Assembly: GCA_024742405.1 (NCBI GenBank)
Contig: JANSYP010000006.1
Span: forward strand, 225,120 to 289,119
Source: Paracoccaceae bacterium
Lineage (GTDB): Bacteria; Pseudomonadota; Alphaproteobacteria; Rhodobacterales; Rhodobacteraceae
Direction: 5' to 3'
DNA: 64,000 nucleotides
The translations under genes were made by a program, and so were the position numbers. Below the pieces are notes generated by a model. That model did no database searches. It was not told where the DNA came from and saw only the letters and a program-made list of their open reading frames with translations. The stretch's first letter is position 1; each line of letters opens with the position of its first letter. Below are positions 1-9,411 of this stretch, one piece after another.

Positions 1-1
1 G

Positions 2-1042
2 ATTGCGGCCGTGTTCAACGGATCGCGCGACAGCGAAACCGTGGTCGTGGTCGAGCAACCCGAACCTGATGTTGACGCTGATGCGACCGAGCTTGCCGCT
101 ATCTCGGTGGTCGCGATGGAATCGGTGGCACGGCCGGTTGAAAATGCCGTGATCTTGCGCGGACAGACAGAAGCGGCGCGTCAGGTCGAAGTGAAGTCGC
201 AGATCTCGGGCCTCGTGGTTTCTGAGCCCCTGCGCAAAGGCGCTTTCGTCACCAAGGGCGAGGTGATGTGCGAGATCGAGCCCGGCACGCGCCCGGCCGT
301 TTTGGCAGAAGCCGAGGCACGCCTGGCCGAAGCACGGATCGAGGACACGGCAGCCGACCGCCTGGCCGAAGGCGGGTTTGGCTCGGAAACACGCAAGGTC
401 GCGGCGCGCGCGTCGCTGCAAGCCGCAGAAGCGCTTGTCGAAGTCGCCAACACGGACATTGCTCGGCTGCGGATCGCAGCCCCTTTCGACGGCCTTCTGG
501 AGTCCGACAGCGCGGAGCTGGGCAGCCTGCTGCAGCCCGGTGATCATTGCGCCACCATCATCCAGCTTGATCCGATCAAGATCGTAGGGTTTCTACCGGA
601 GACGTCCGTAGACGCGGTTGAGCTGGGCGCGCCGGCACGGGGCCGTCTGGCCACCGGCGCGACCGTTCAGGGCGCTGTGACGTTCCTGTCGCGCTCAGCA
701 GACCCCAACACCCGAACATTCCAGGTCGAGATCGAGGTTCCCAACCCCGACCTGTCGATCCGTGACGGGCAATCGGCGGATATCGCGATCTCTTCCACCG
801 GTGTTCGGGCGCATCTGGTGCCACAGTCGGCGCTGACGCTCGACAACTCTGGCACAATGGGCCTCAGGACGGTCGAGGAAGGTGACAAGGTCGGCTTCCA
901 AGCCGTTGATATCGTGCGCGACACGACGACAGGCATCTGGGTGACCGGTCTGCCCGAGACGGCGACGGTGATCACCACCGGGCAGGAATATGTGATCGAC
1001 GGCGTCCCGGTTCAGGTCACACTCCGGGAGCCGATTGAATGA
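2..1042 (+). CDS. RND efflux periplasmic adaptor (membrane fusion protein), 5' truncated by window
   Basis: Adaptor subunit of a tripartite RND exporter, expected to link the inner-membrane pump encoded next to it with an outer-membrane channel that is not in this window. The frame is open to the left edge; the first possible start is GTG at 11, but the sense codons before it and the lack of a signal or anchor suggest the true N-terminus lies outside. Two lipoyl-like half motifs are visible, near residues 60-95 (SGLVVSEPLRKGAFVTKGE) and near 155 (IAAPFDGLLE). An Ala/Glu-rich helical hairpin lies between them, followed by beta-barrel and membrane-proximal parts. Its stop overlaps the pump start (ATGA), so the two are translationally coupled. 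Substrate unknown. Confidence 0.9.
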   Translation: MAAVFNGSRDSETVVVVEQPEPDVDADATELAAISVVAMESVARPVENAVILRGQTEAARQVEVKSQISGLVVSEPLRKGAFVTKGEVMCEIEPGTRPAVLAEAEARLAEARIEDTAADRLAEGGFGSETRKVAARASLQAAEALVEVANTDIARLRIAAPFDGLLESDSAELGSLLQPGDHCATIIQLDPIKIVGFLPETSVDAVELGAPARGRLATGATVQGAVTFLSRSADPNTRTFQVEIEVPNPDLSIRDGQSADIAISSTGVRAHLVPQSALTLDNSGTMGLRTVEEGDKVGFQAVDIVRDTTTGIWVTGLPETATVITTGQEYVIDGVPVQVTLREPIE

Positions 1043-4000
1043 CCGGTCTGGTGGATTGGGCGACCGAACGGTCGCGCATGATCATCGCCTTCATCCTGCT
1101 CTCGCTGGTGGTGGGCGGATTTGCCTACACGCAGCTGCCCAAGGAGGGTGAGCCGGATATCGAGATCCCGGCGCTCTTCGTGTCGGTGCCCTTTCCCGGC
1201 ATTTCGGCCGAGGACAGCGAGAAGCTGCTCGTCAAACCGATGGAGACGGAGCTTTCCGATCTCGACGGGTTGAAATCCATGCAGGCCACGGCCGCCGAAG
1301 GTTACGCCGGCATGGCCCTCGAGTTCGAGTTCGGCTGGGACAAGACCCGGATCATGGCGGATGTACGCGACGCCATGAACACAGCGGAGAGCAAGTTTCC
1401 CACCGGCTACGAGAAATACTCGATCAACGAGATCAACTTCTCGGAATTCCCGATCATCATCGTGAATCTTTCCGGCAATGTCCCGGAGCGGACACTGGTA
1501 CGGATCGCCAAGGACCTTCAGGACGATATCGAGAACATCGACGCTGTGCTCGAAGCGCCCCTGGCAGGCCACCGCGATGAGATGATCGAGGTGACGATCG
1601 ATCCGTTGCGACTCGAGGCCTACAACATTACCGCAAGCGAACTGATCGACGCGGTCGTCAACAACAACCAGCTCATCGCGGCGGGCGAGGTGGAAAGCCC
1701 GTCGGGAGCTTTTTCGGTCAAGATACCTGCGTCATTCACCGTGACATCGGACATCTTTGCGCTTCCCGTGAAGTCCAATGGCGACCGTGTGGTGACGCTG
1801 AACGATCTGGCCGACATCCGCCTGACGTTCGAGGATCGCCAAGGCACCGCACGTTTCGACGGGGAACCGACCGTCGCCATGCAGGTCGTCAAACGCAAGG
1901 GCTTCAACCTGATCGACACTGCCGAACGGGTGCGCGAGGTTGTCGAGGCGGAGGCCGCAAGCTGGCCGGCGGACGTGCAGTATGCGGTCCATGTCGGCAC
2001 CAGCAATGACCAATCCTTCAACGTCCAGAGCATGGTCAGCCAGCTCGAGTCCTCGGTCCTGACAGCCATTGCCCTTGTGATGATCGTGGTTCTAGCTTCG
2101 CTCGGCATCCGGCCGTCGCTGCTGGTGGGATTTGCGATCCCGACATCCTTCCTGCTCTGTTTCGCGTTTCTTGCCGTGATGGGGGTCTCGATCTCCAACA
2201 TCGTGATGTTCGGTCTGATTCTCTCGGTGGGCATGCTGGTGGATGGCGCCATCGTGGTGGTCGAATATGCTGACCGGCGCATACGCGAAGGCTCGGGGCC
2301 CATGAGCGCCTACCGCGAAGCGGCCAAGCGCATGTTCTGGCCGATCATCTCCTCGACCGCGACGACGCTCTGCGCCTTTCTGCCCATGCTGTTCTGGCCG
2401 GGCATTCCCGGTCAGTTCATGGGGATGCTTCCGGTCACGCTGATCTTCGTGCTCTCGGCATCGCTGATCGTGGCGCTGATCTACCTGCCGGTGATGGGCG
2501 GCGTCACGGGGCGGATGGCGCGCAGCTTCGACAATACCTCGGCGGCCCTGCGCGAAATGGCCTTGCCGGTGCGGCTGGGGCTCGCCGCGGCGGCACTTGC
2601 GGTTCTGTTCTTAGCCGCGATGATGACCCTTACTTGGAGCTTTTCTGGCCGGCCGGCCTGGCCGGGTGCGATCCTCTTTGTTCTGGCCTCCTTCGCGACA
2701 TCGATCGCAGTGGGCTCCCTGCGCGGCAAACCTCGTGCGCGCCGCATCCGCGCCGGTTACCGCCGCACACCCTTCGGCCATTTCATCGCCTTCATCACCG
2801 GCAACCCGCTCATGCCCATCGTCGCCATCGGGCTCGTGGCGGGCCTCGTCGTGACCACCTTCATGATCTACGCGCAGAACAACAACGGGGTGGAGTTCTT
2901 TGTCGAGAACGAGCCGGAGCAGGCGATCATCTATGTCCGCGCAAAGGGCAACCTGTCGCTCGATGACAAGGACGCGGTCGTCAAACAGGTCGAAGACGCG
3001 GTCCTGTCGACCGAAGGCATCTCCAGCGCCTTTTCCTTTGCCGGCGCCGGCGGCCTGAATTCCGATATGGGCGGCGGGGGCAGCCCGGTCGACACGATCG
3101 GGCAGGTCCAGATCGAAACGATACCCTGGCGCGACCGACCCCGTATACCCAACGACGGCGGATTCTGGGAACGACTGCTTTTGCACGAAGTCGTCGATCC
3201 TTTCTATGACGGCGACGCGGTGCTGGCCCGCTTGCAGAAAAAGCTGGACGTGATCCCGGGGATCTATACCGAAACCCTGAATCTCGCGGGCGGACCGGGC
3301 GAGGGCAAACCCATCCAATTGCGCCTGAAGGGTGACGATTTTGACGTCCTGCGGGAAAGCGTTGAGATCGTGCGCGCGAAGTTTCAGGACACCGATGGTC
3401 TGATCGACATCGAGGATACGCTGCCGCTGCCCGGGATCGATTTTCAGATCGATGTCGATGTCGAGCGCGCCGGCCGCTATGGCGCGGATGTAGCCACCGT
3501 GGGCGCAATGGTGCAGCTGGTGACCCGCGGTATTCTGCTCGACACGATGCGCGTGGACAGCTCCGACGAAGAGATCGACATCCGGGTGCGATTCCCGGCC
3601 GAGGACCGCGTGCTGGCGACGCTGAGCACGCTCAAGGTGCGCACGCGCGACGGGCTGGTGCCATTGTCAAACTTCATTTCTCTGAGGCCGGTGCCGAAAC
3701 TGGGCCAGATCGACCGGATCGACCAGAGCCGGTTCTTCGATCTGAAGGCCGATGTGACCTCTGGTCTGCGCAATGATGCGGGCGCTCCGATGACACCGAC
3801 CGAGCGGATCACACTGCTCACCGAGTGGCTGGAGACCGAGCAGCCGTTGCCCATGGGCGTCGACTGGCAATGGACCGGCGATCAGGAGGATCAGGCGGAA
3901 AGCCAGGCGTTCCTGTCATCAGCCTTTTTAGGCGCACTCGGTCTGATGTTCATCATCCTGCTGGCGCAATTCAACAGTTTCTACAATGCCACGCTGGTAT

Positions 4001-4605
4001 TGCTGGCGGTGGTGCTGTCGACCACCGGCGTGCTGATCGGGATGCTGGTGATGAACCAGCCGTTTTCGATCATCATGACCGGCACGGGGATCGTCGCTTT
4101 GGCGGGGATCGTGGTGAACAACAACATCGTGCTGATCGACACCTACCAGGAATACAGCCGCTACATGCCGCGGATCGAGGCGATCACCCGCACAGCGGAG
4201 GCGCGCATCCGGCCCGTGCTGCTGACCTCGCTGACCACCATGGCGGGTCTGACCCCGATGATGTTCGGGCTGAGCCTCGATTTCATCGGCGGTGGGGCCA
4301 GCATCGACAGCCCCACGGCGCTCTGGTGGAAGCAACTCGCCACCGCGGTGGTGTTCGGGCTGGGAATCGCCACGATGCTGACGCTGATCTTCACGCCGTC
4401 GATGCTGGCGTTGCGGGCTTGGGCCGCAACCTACGTGGTCGCTCTGGGGCAGCTCTTTGCACGGGTCACAGCGGGACGGTCGTCTCGCGCCGCGCAGGAC
4501 TGGGTGTTGCGCCGGCAGGCACGCAAGGTGCGCGCGCCCGAGATCATCTGGGACGACGCACCCGCCTCGACCAAGCGACCTGCCCCATTGCAGGCCGCGG
4601 AATAG
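1039..4605 (+). CDS. RND-family efflux pump, inner-membrane permease
   Basis: Proton-driven AcrB-like exporter of 1188 aa, slightly longer than the usual 1020-1050 aa because of loop insertions and a basic C-terminal tail. An N-terminal membrane helix (IIAFILLSLVVGGFAYTQL) is followed by a large periplasmic domain and a block of helices from about residue 335. The proton-relay helix reads GMLVDGAIVVVE, where AcrB has two adjacent Asp; here only one Asp is present, as in many HAE-1/HAE-3-like pumps. The second half repeats the pattern with ALAGIVVNNNIVLID. It overlaps the adaptor gene by 4 bases, so one operon is likely. The substrate cannot be read from sequence. Confidence 0.93.
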   Translation: MTGLVDWATERSRMIIAFILLSLVVGGFAYTQLPKEGEPDIEIPALFVSVPFPGISAEDSEKLLVKPMETELSDLDGLKSMQATAAEGYAGMALEFEFGWDKTRIMADVRDAMNTAESKFPTGYEKYSINEINFSEFPIIIVNLSGNVPERTLVRIAKDLQDDIENIDAVLEAPLAGHRDEMIEVTIDPLRLEAYNITASELIDAVVNNNQLIAAGEVESPSGAFSVKIPASFTVTSDIFALPVKSNGDRVVTLNDLADIRLTFEDRQGTARFDGEPTVAMQVVKRKGFNLIDTAERVREVVEAEAASWPADVQYAVHVGTSNDQSFNVQSMVSQLESSVLTAIALVMIVVLASLGIRPSLLVGFAIPTSFLLCFAFLAVMGVSISNIVMFGLILSVGMLVDGAIVVVEYADRRIREGSGPMSAYREAAKRMFWPIISSTATTLCAFLPMLFWPGIPGQFMGMLPVTLIFVLSASLIVALIYLPVMGGVTGRMARSFDNTSAALREMALPVRLGLAAAALAVLFLAAMMTLTWSFSGRPAWPGAILFVLASFATSIAVGSLRGKPRARRIRAGYRRTPFGHFIAFITGNPLMPIVAIGLVAGLVVTTFMIYAQNNNGVEFFVENEPEQAIIYVRAKGNLSLDDKDAVVKQVEDAVLSTEGISSAFSFAGAGGLNSDMGGGGSPVDTIGQVQIETIPWRDRPRIPNDGGFWERLLLHEVVDPFYDGDAVLARLQKKLDVIPGIYTETLNLAGGPGEGKPIQLRLKGDDFDVLRESVEIVRAKFQDTDGLIDIEDTLPLPGIDFQIDVDVERAGRYGADVATVGAMVQLVTRGILLDTMRVDSSDEEIDIRVRFPAEDRVLATLSTLKVRTRDGLVPLSNFISLRPVPKLGQIDRIDQSRFFDLKADVTSGLRNDAGAPMTPTERITLLTEWLETEQPLPMGVDWQWTGDQEDQAESQAFLSSAFLGALGLMFIILLAQFNSFYNATLVLLAVVLSTTGVLIGMLVMNQPFSIIMTGTGIVALAGIVVNNNIVLIDTYQEYSRYMPRIEAITRTAEARIRPVLLTSLTTMAGLTPMMFGLSLDFIGGGASIDSPTALWWKQLATAVVFGLGIATMLTLIFTPSMLALRAWAATYVVALGQLFARVTAGRSSRAAQDWVLRRQARKVRAPEIIWDDAPASTKRPAPLQAAE

Positions 4606-4639
4606 CGCTCAGACAGCGCTCGAACTTGGCTTAGACAAG

Positions 4640-5426
4640 GGCCCATGACCGGGCACTGCCCGCCGGTTCCTCCGCAGCGGCTGGGCACCCCCACGATCAG
4701 CGTGACACCGCTGGCAGGCACTTGCGACAGTCCGACGAGGTTTTCGATCCCGTATCGTCCGGTGGGACGCCACGAGTAATGCGTCGCGAATCTCCGCTTT
4801 GACCGTGATCGAGCGAAAGCGTACCAACCGCCGTGCCGACAGCCGTGGTGTCGTCGACCGACATTTGCGTCGCATCCACACAGAAGCCGGGAAATGCATC
4901 ACGTGCTCACCATCGACGTTGCGAAAACCCTCATCCCCGGTCTTGCCCGCCCATCTTGAGTGCATGGTCACGCACGCCCGGTCGGGGATGGAACCCTTTG
5001 CAAAGATCCACGCGGTCAGATCGTTGGCGTCGCTTGTCCGTCGGAGCCTTCGGCGGCGCGCGCGGCGATGTCGACCACGACAAGCGGCGCCACCAGATTT
5101 CCAACGGGGATCTCATCCACCGATGCGCCGTCGGCCTAAAGATGCTGCGGCGCATCAATATGGGTTCCGGTATGCTCGTTCAAAGACAGGCTCAGCAGGT
5201 TGACTCCGTGCTCGGCAAACGTGAACGGCTGCTCACGCGCGATCCAAGGTGCCCCGAAATTGGTCGGGGAAGCCTCGTCATAGACAAGGGTCATATCGAC
5301 GACGCCGCTGTGGCCCTGTGCCAGCGCCGGCGGCGCCACACCTCCAGTTGTGACCGCCGCAAAGGTCACTGCCGACGCGCTGAAAAACTGGCGGCGTAGC
5401 AGCATCCGTCGGCGGACCGAATTCAT
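4640..5426 (-). pseudogene. Cyclase-family (kynurenine formamidase-like) periplasmic protein, degraded
   Basis: Reading right to left, a twin-arginine-like leader (RRQFFSASAVTFAAVTTGG) is followed by a cyclase-family start including the metal-binding motif HTGTHIDAP. The frame then meets an in-frame TAG at 5136-5138, and the conserved sequence continues past it (ADGASVDEIPVGNLVAPL). A frameshift near 5025 leads into MHSRWAGKTGDEGFRNVD (about 4900-4970). A second shift gives DATQMSVDDTTAVGTAV (about 4830-4880) and a third gives GVTLIVGVPSRCGGTGG (about 4660-4720). One nonsense codon plus several frameshifts over a recognisable full-length homologue mean the gene is dead. Family assignment rests on the His-rich motif and overall pattern. 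Confidence 0.8.
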
Positions 5427-5493
5427 CGCAAAGCCATTGCACATGAGCAGGTTCCGCATCATCAACGCCGAACATCCGGAATCTGCGGAAGCT

Positions 5494-7380
5494 CTAGCGA
5501 GCGGGATCTTGATCTGTTGAGCTTGCACTGGTCGCGCGCGACCCCGCTGCCTGCGCGCGCCACAGCTCCGCGTAGCGTCTGTTCGCGGCGAGCAGTTCGC
5601 TATGGGTGCCGCTCTCGGCAATGCGTCCGGCCTCAAGCACGATGATGCGGTCGGCCTCCACGACCGTCGACAGGCGGTGGGCGATCATCAGCACGCTGCG
5701 CCCCTGCCCCATCGCCCGGAGCGCGCCCTGGATTTCGCGCTCTGTTTCGCTGTCCAGCGCGCTTGTCGCCTCGTCCAGCAGCACGATGGGGGGGTTCTTG
5801 AGCAGAGTCCGCGCTATGCCGACGCGCTGTTTCTCCCCGCCCGACAGCTTCAGCCCGCGCTCGCCCACCTGCGTGTCATAGCCGTCCGGCAGATGCGCGA
5901 TGAAGGCATGAAGCTGTGCGGCGCGGGCAGCGGCCTCGATCTCGGCCTGCGTCGCGTCGGGGCGGCCGTAGGCGATGTTGTAATGCAGGCTGTCATTGAA
6001 GAGCACCGTGTCCTGCGGAACGATTCCGATGGCTTCGTGCAGGCTGTCCTGGGTGATGTTGCGGACATCCTGCCCGTCGATCTCCACGGCACCGCCTGTC
6101 ACATCGTAGAACCGAAAGAGCAACCGCCCGATGGTGGATTTGCCGGCGCCTGACGGTCCGACGATCGCGAGCGAGCCGCCGGGCGGGACCTCGAAACTGA
6201 CCCCCTTGAGGATCGGGCGCGCGGCATCGTAGCCAAAGGACACGTCGCGGAATGCCACGCGCCCGCCGGTGACCTGCAGATTAGGTGCACCGGGCCGGTC
6301 CGCGATCTCGACCGGTTGGTCGAGCAGATCAAACATCTCGCCCATGTCGACAAGCGCCTGACGGATCTCGCGATAGACGGTGCCGAGGAAGTTCAGCGGC
6401 ATGGTGATCTGGATCATGTAGGCGTTGACCATGACGAAATCACCGACGGTCATGTTGCCCTGCTGTACCCCGTAGGCCGCCATGACCATCACCGTCACGA
6501 GCCCGGCGGTGATGATTACGCTCTGACCAAAATTCAGGGCCGAGAGCGAATAGGAGGTGCGCAATGCCGCGTCTTCATAGCCGGCCATCGAGACGTCATA
6601 GCGCGCCGCTTCGCGCGTTTCGGCGCCGAAATACTTGACCGTCTCGAAATTCAGAAGACTGTCGATGGCCTTCTGGTTGGCCTCGGTGTCCTGGGTGTTC
6701 ATCTCGCGGCGGATACCGACGCGCCACTCCGTGACCTTGAAGGTGAAGACCACATAGAAGGTGATCGTCACGACAACCGCGACCAGGTACCACACGTCGA
6801 AGAGCGTGGTCAGCACGGCAGCGATCAGGATCAGCTCCAGCAGCAGCGGGCCGATGGAAAAGAGCAGAAACCGCAGCAGGAAGGACACGCCCTTCACGCC
6901 GCGCTCCATGATCCGGCTGAGTCCGCCGGTCTTGCGCGTGATGTGGTAGCGCAGCGACATGCGGTGGATATGGGCGAACGTGTCGAGCGCGACGGACCGC
7001 AGCGCGCGTTGGCCGACCTTGGCGAAGATGACATCGCGCAGCTGCTGGAAACCGACATTCAGGACCCGCGCCCCGCCATAGGCGACCGTGAGCCCCACCG
7101 CGCCGGCCGCGAGCATCCAGGTGGGGTCTTTCGCGGCCTCGCCGGACAGTGCGTCGACCGCTCCCTTGTAGAAAAACGGTGTCATCACGGCTATCAGCTT
7201 GGCCGCCACGAGCGTCGCCACCGCGGCCACGACCCGCACGCGCATTTCGGCGCTGCCCTCGGGCCAGAGATAGGGCGCAACGCGACGGATGATGGTCAGC
7301 GCGTGCGCCTCGCCCGGCACGGCGGTGGGGACGCCTGCCGGATCGGCGCCGCTGTCCTGGGTGGTGTCCTGGGCGACCAT
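5494..7380 (-). CDS. ABC exporter, Atm1/ABCB7-type, fused membrane and ATPase domains
   Basis: Half-size ABC exporter of 628 aa. The membrane domain spans roughly residues 50-340 and the ATPase 365-610. Walker [10 protein letters not shown] is at 408-416, the signature LSGGE at 512-516 and Walker B IVLLDE at 532-537. The NFGQ motif at 283-286 matches the NxGQ glutathione-contact motif known in bacterial Atm1 proteins, supporting export of glutathione-linked or metal-thiol compounds rather than lipid A or drugs. It is a single gene facing the pseudogene on its left. Function within the Atm1/HMT1 group is inferred; substrate unproven. Confidence 0.88.
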   Translation of the reverse strand: MVAQDTTQDSGADPAGVPTAVPGEAHALTIIRRVAPYLWPEGSAEMRVRVVAAVATLVAAKLIAVMTPFFYKGAVDALSGEAAKDPTWMLAAGAVGLTVAYGGARVLNVGFQQLRDVIFAKVGQRALRSVALDTFAHIHRMSLRYHITRKTGGLSRIMERGVKGVSFLLRFLLFSIGPLLLELILIAAVLTTLFDVWYLVAVVVTITFYVVFTFKVTEWRVGIRREMNTQDTEANQKAIDSLLNFETVKYFGAETREAARYDVSMAGYEDAALRTSYSLSALNFGQSVIITAGLVTVMVMAAYGVQQGNMTVGDFVMVNAYMIQITMPLNFLGTVYREIRQALVDMGEMFDLLDQPVEIADRPGAPNLQVTGGRVAFRDVSFGYDAARPILKGVSFEVPPGGSLAIVGPSGAGKSTIGRLLFRFYDVTGGAVEIDGQDVRNITQDSLHEAIGIVPQDTVLFNDSLHYNIAYGRPDATQAEIEAAARAAQLHAFIAHLPDGYDTQVGERGLKLSGGEKQRVGIARTLLKNPPIVLLDEATSALDSETEREIQGALRAMGQGRSVLMIAHRLSTVVEADRIIVLEAGRIAESGTHSELLAANRRYAELWRAQAAGSRATSASSTDQDPAR

Positions 7381-7471
7381 GGGGGCCTTTCAGATGCGGC
7401 CTGCGTGACATAGCCCGGCGTGCCGCGCTGTCACGGTCACCTCGGTGTCGTCCTGGGACGAACCCGAAGCC

Positions 7472-8611
7472 TCAATCAGTTGGAACGACCGGTCCGGCGG
7501 GCAGAGTAAGTACCTGGCCTGGATAGATCAAGTCAGGGTCGGCGATCGCTTCGGCGTTGGCCTCATAGACCGCGACATACTGAAATCCGTCGCCGTACCG
7601 GTCCCGCGCGATCGCCCAGAGCGAAAAGCCCGGCTGCACGGTCAGGAGCGCGGCGGACTGATCGGCATCGCTGGCGGCAACACGGGCGGCTTCGATGGCA
7701 GCGGGCGACTCGCGGCGAAAAGGCAGATCCACCCGACCCGCGACGCGGCCCTGCCCGTCAGTCAGATCGGCGCGCAGACGGTAGAGACCGCTCGGCACGT
7801 CGGCGAGCACCGCCTGCCAGTCCCCCTGCCCCGTTGTGCGTGCCTGGGCCGCGATCTGCCCGTCGAGATAGATCGAAAGATCGCTCTCGCCTGCGTCCGA
7901 CCGACCGGCCAGGATAACTTCGCCCTCCGCGCCATAGCGCACTGTGTCCAACGCGATCCCCTGATCGGGATCGACGGGCGTCGGGGCGAGCGGACGAACG
8001 CCCTCCGGATCGCTTTCCAGCGCAGGGGCCGTCAGATCGGCCAGTTCCTCCGAGACGTTCTGGTCCGGCGCAGCAGCGATGCCGACGGTTCCGGGCGCCT
8101 CAGCCACGGAAGTCTCAGGGGCCTCCGGCGACGGCGCGAGCACGATGCTGGCCTCCGACGATTGCGAACGCCCGTCGCCGTCGTCGCTGCGTAGCGAGAT
8201 CGTGCGGGCAACCGCGCTGGCGGGCAGATCGACAAATGCCACGAATTCGCCACGTGGATCGGCGGATCCGGACCAGACAGGGGCGCCGTCGACAAGGATC
8301 TCAACCGTGGCGCCGGGTTCGCCCGAGCCGCTTACGAGCGCCGCGCCGTCGGGCTGGAGCCGCACCACGTCAATGGCAGGGGGGGCGGGCCCTGGCGCCG
8401 CGTCGTCGGGCTGCGGAGTTGCGTCACCTGGTTCGGACGGCGAACGCGCCGCCGGTCCCGTTTGAACCGGAGGTTCTGCCGGTGCAGGCGTCTGCGCGGT
8501 CTCGACCAGCGCACCCAGTCGGTCGAGGCCGCCTTCGCGCACCAAAGCGGCGCCGCCGCCGAGGGCAGCCAGTCCGGTCACAATGAGAAGGCTCACCTTG
8601 AGTGTGCCCAC
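7472..8611 (-). CDS. LysM-domain cell-envelope protein with Ig-like repeats
   Basis: 379-aa exported protein. The N-terminus (LIVTGLAALGGGAALV) is a signal or anchor helix and is followed by a long Pro/Ala/Glu-rich linker. Two Ig-like segments follow (about 105-150 and 210-290, with GEPGATVEILVDGAPVWSG as the clearest piece). A C-terminal LysM module begins at LTVQPGFSLWAIARDRYGDG and ends with DLIYPGQVLTLP. LysM binds peptidoglycan, so a periplasmic wall-bound role is likely. It diverges from the LOG-family gene at 8701. No catalytic domain is visible. Confidence 0.85.
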   Translation of the reverse strand: MGTLKVSLLIVTGLAALGGGAALVREGGLDRLGALVETAQTPAPAEPPVQTGPAARSPSEPGDATPQPDDAAPGPAPPAIDVVRLQPDGAALVSGSGEPGATVEILVDGAPVWSGSADPRGEFVAFVDLPASAVARTISLRSDDGDGRSQSSEASIVLAPSPEAPETSVAEAPGTVGIAAAPDQNVSEELADLTAPALESDPEGVRPLAPTPVDPDQGIALDTVRYGAEGEVILAGRSDAGESDLSIYLDGQIAAQARTTGQGDWQAVLADVPSGLYRLRADLTDGQGRVAGRVDLPFRRESPAAIEAARVAASDADQSAALLTVQPGFSLWAIARDRYGDGFQYVAVYEANAEAIADPDLIYPGQVLTLPAGPVVPTD

Positions 8612-8700
8612 ACGCGCCTCCGCTGGTCGCTGGACCTGTGGCCCGATGGGAGTTTATAGCAGGGCGCACCCACGCGGTCAAAAACGGGACAAAAAACGCC

Positions 8701-9261
8701 ATGAAATCGGGAGATTACAGCATCTGCGTCTATTGCGGTTCTCGGGACGGGGCCGATCCGGCCTTTTCCGCGGCCGCTGAGGAGCTCGGGCAACTGATTG
8801 CCGAACACGGCTGCCGGCTGGTCTATGGTGCGGGAGACGTCGGGCTAATGGGGCGGGTCGCTCGGGCTGCGACAACGGCAGGTGGTGCTACGTTCGGCGT
8901 TATCCCGCAACATCTTGTGGCACGGGAGGTCGCCAAACACGATCTCAACACGCTCGTCGTCACCGAGACCATGCATGAACGCAAAAAAATTATGGTGATG
9001 AACTCGGACGCCATCGCCGTGTTGCCCGGGGGCGCGGGTACGCTCGATGAGTTCTTCGAAATGCTGACCTGGCGGCAACTCGGCTTGCACGCCAAACCGA
9101 TCGTGCTGGTCAATATCGGCGGATTTTGGGATCCGCTCGTCACCCTGATCGACCATATCGAAACGACGCGATTCGCGGACGGCACGCTCACCCAGAGCGT
9201 GCAAGTGGTGGACAACGTGACCGCGGCGATGCCGGCTCTTCTCAACAACTGGAGCGCCTGA
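8701..9261 (+). CDS. LOG-family protein (TIGR00730 Rossmann fold, nucleotide phosphoribohydrolase)
   Basis: 186 aa from the ATG at 8701, the start that begins at the conserved family N-terminus (SICVYCGSRDG); the longer upstream reading has no family similarity. The PGGAGTLDE motif (family PGGxGTxxE) is intact. Proteins of this family cleave ribose-5-phosphate from nucleotides: cytokinin riboside 5'-monophosphate in plants and pathogens, AMP and related nucleotides in other bacteria. It is probably a cytosolic dimer. Divergent from the LysM gene; a common promoter region lies between 8612 and 8700. Confidence 0.88.
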   Translation: MKSGDYSICVYCGSRDGADPAFSAAAEELGQLIAEHGCRLVYGAGDVGLMGRVARAATTAGGATFGVIPQHLVAREVAKHDLNTLVVTETMHERKKIMVMNSDAIAVLPGGAGTLDEFFEMLTWRQLGLHAKPIVLVNIGGFWDPLVTLIDHIETTRFADGTLTQSVQVVDNVTAAMPALLNNWSA

Positions 9262-9411
9262 TCCGCGCGCACCCGCCGGGCCGCGCTGAGACGGGCCTGC
9301 ATTGGCTCCCTAAAGGACGCCCGGACGCCGTGGAACAGACCCGGCACTGCAGCGCAAATCGCGCTTTTCCGCGCCGCCGCATCATGTCAAACGATGGACG
9401 AGGGGACCGCC

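Noticed and set aside
6316..7413. 365-aa plus-strand open frame rich in His, Asp and Arg
   Set aside because: It lies antisense to the Atm1-type exporter and has the low-complexity composition of a GC-rich shadow frame.
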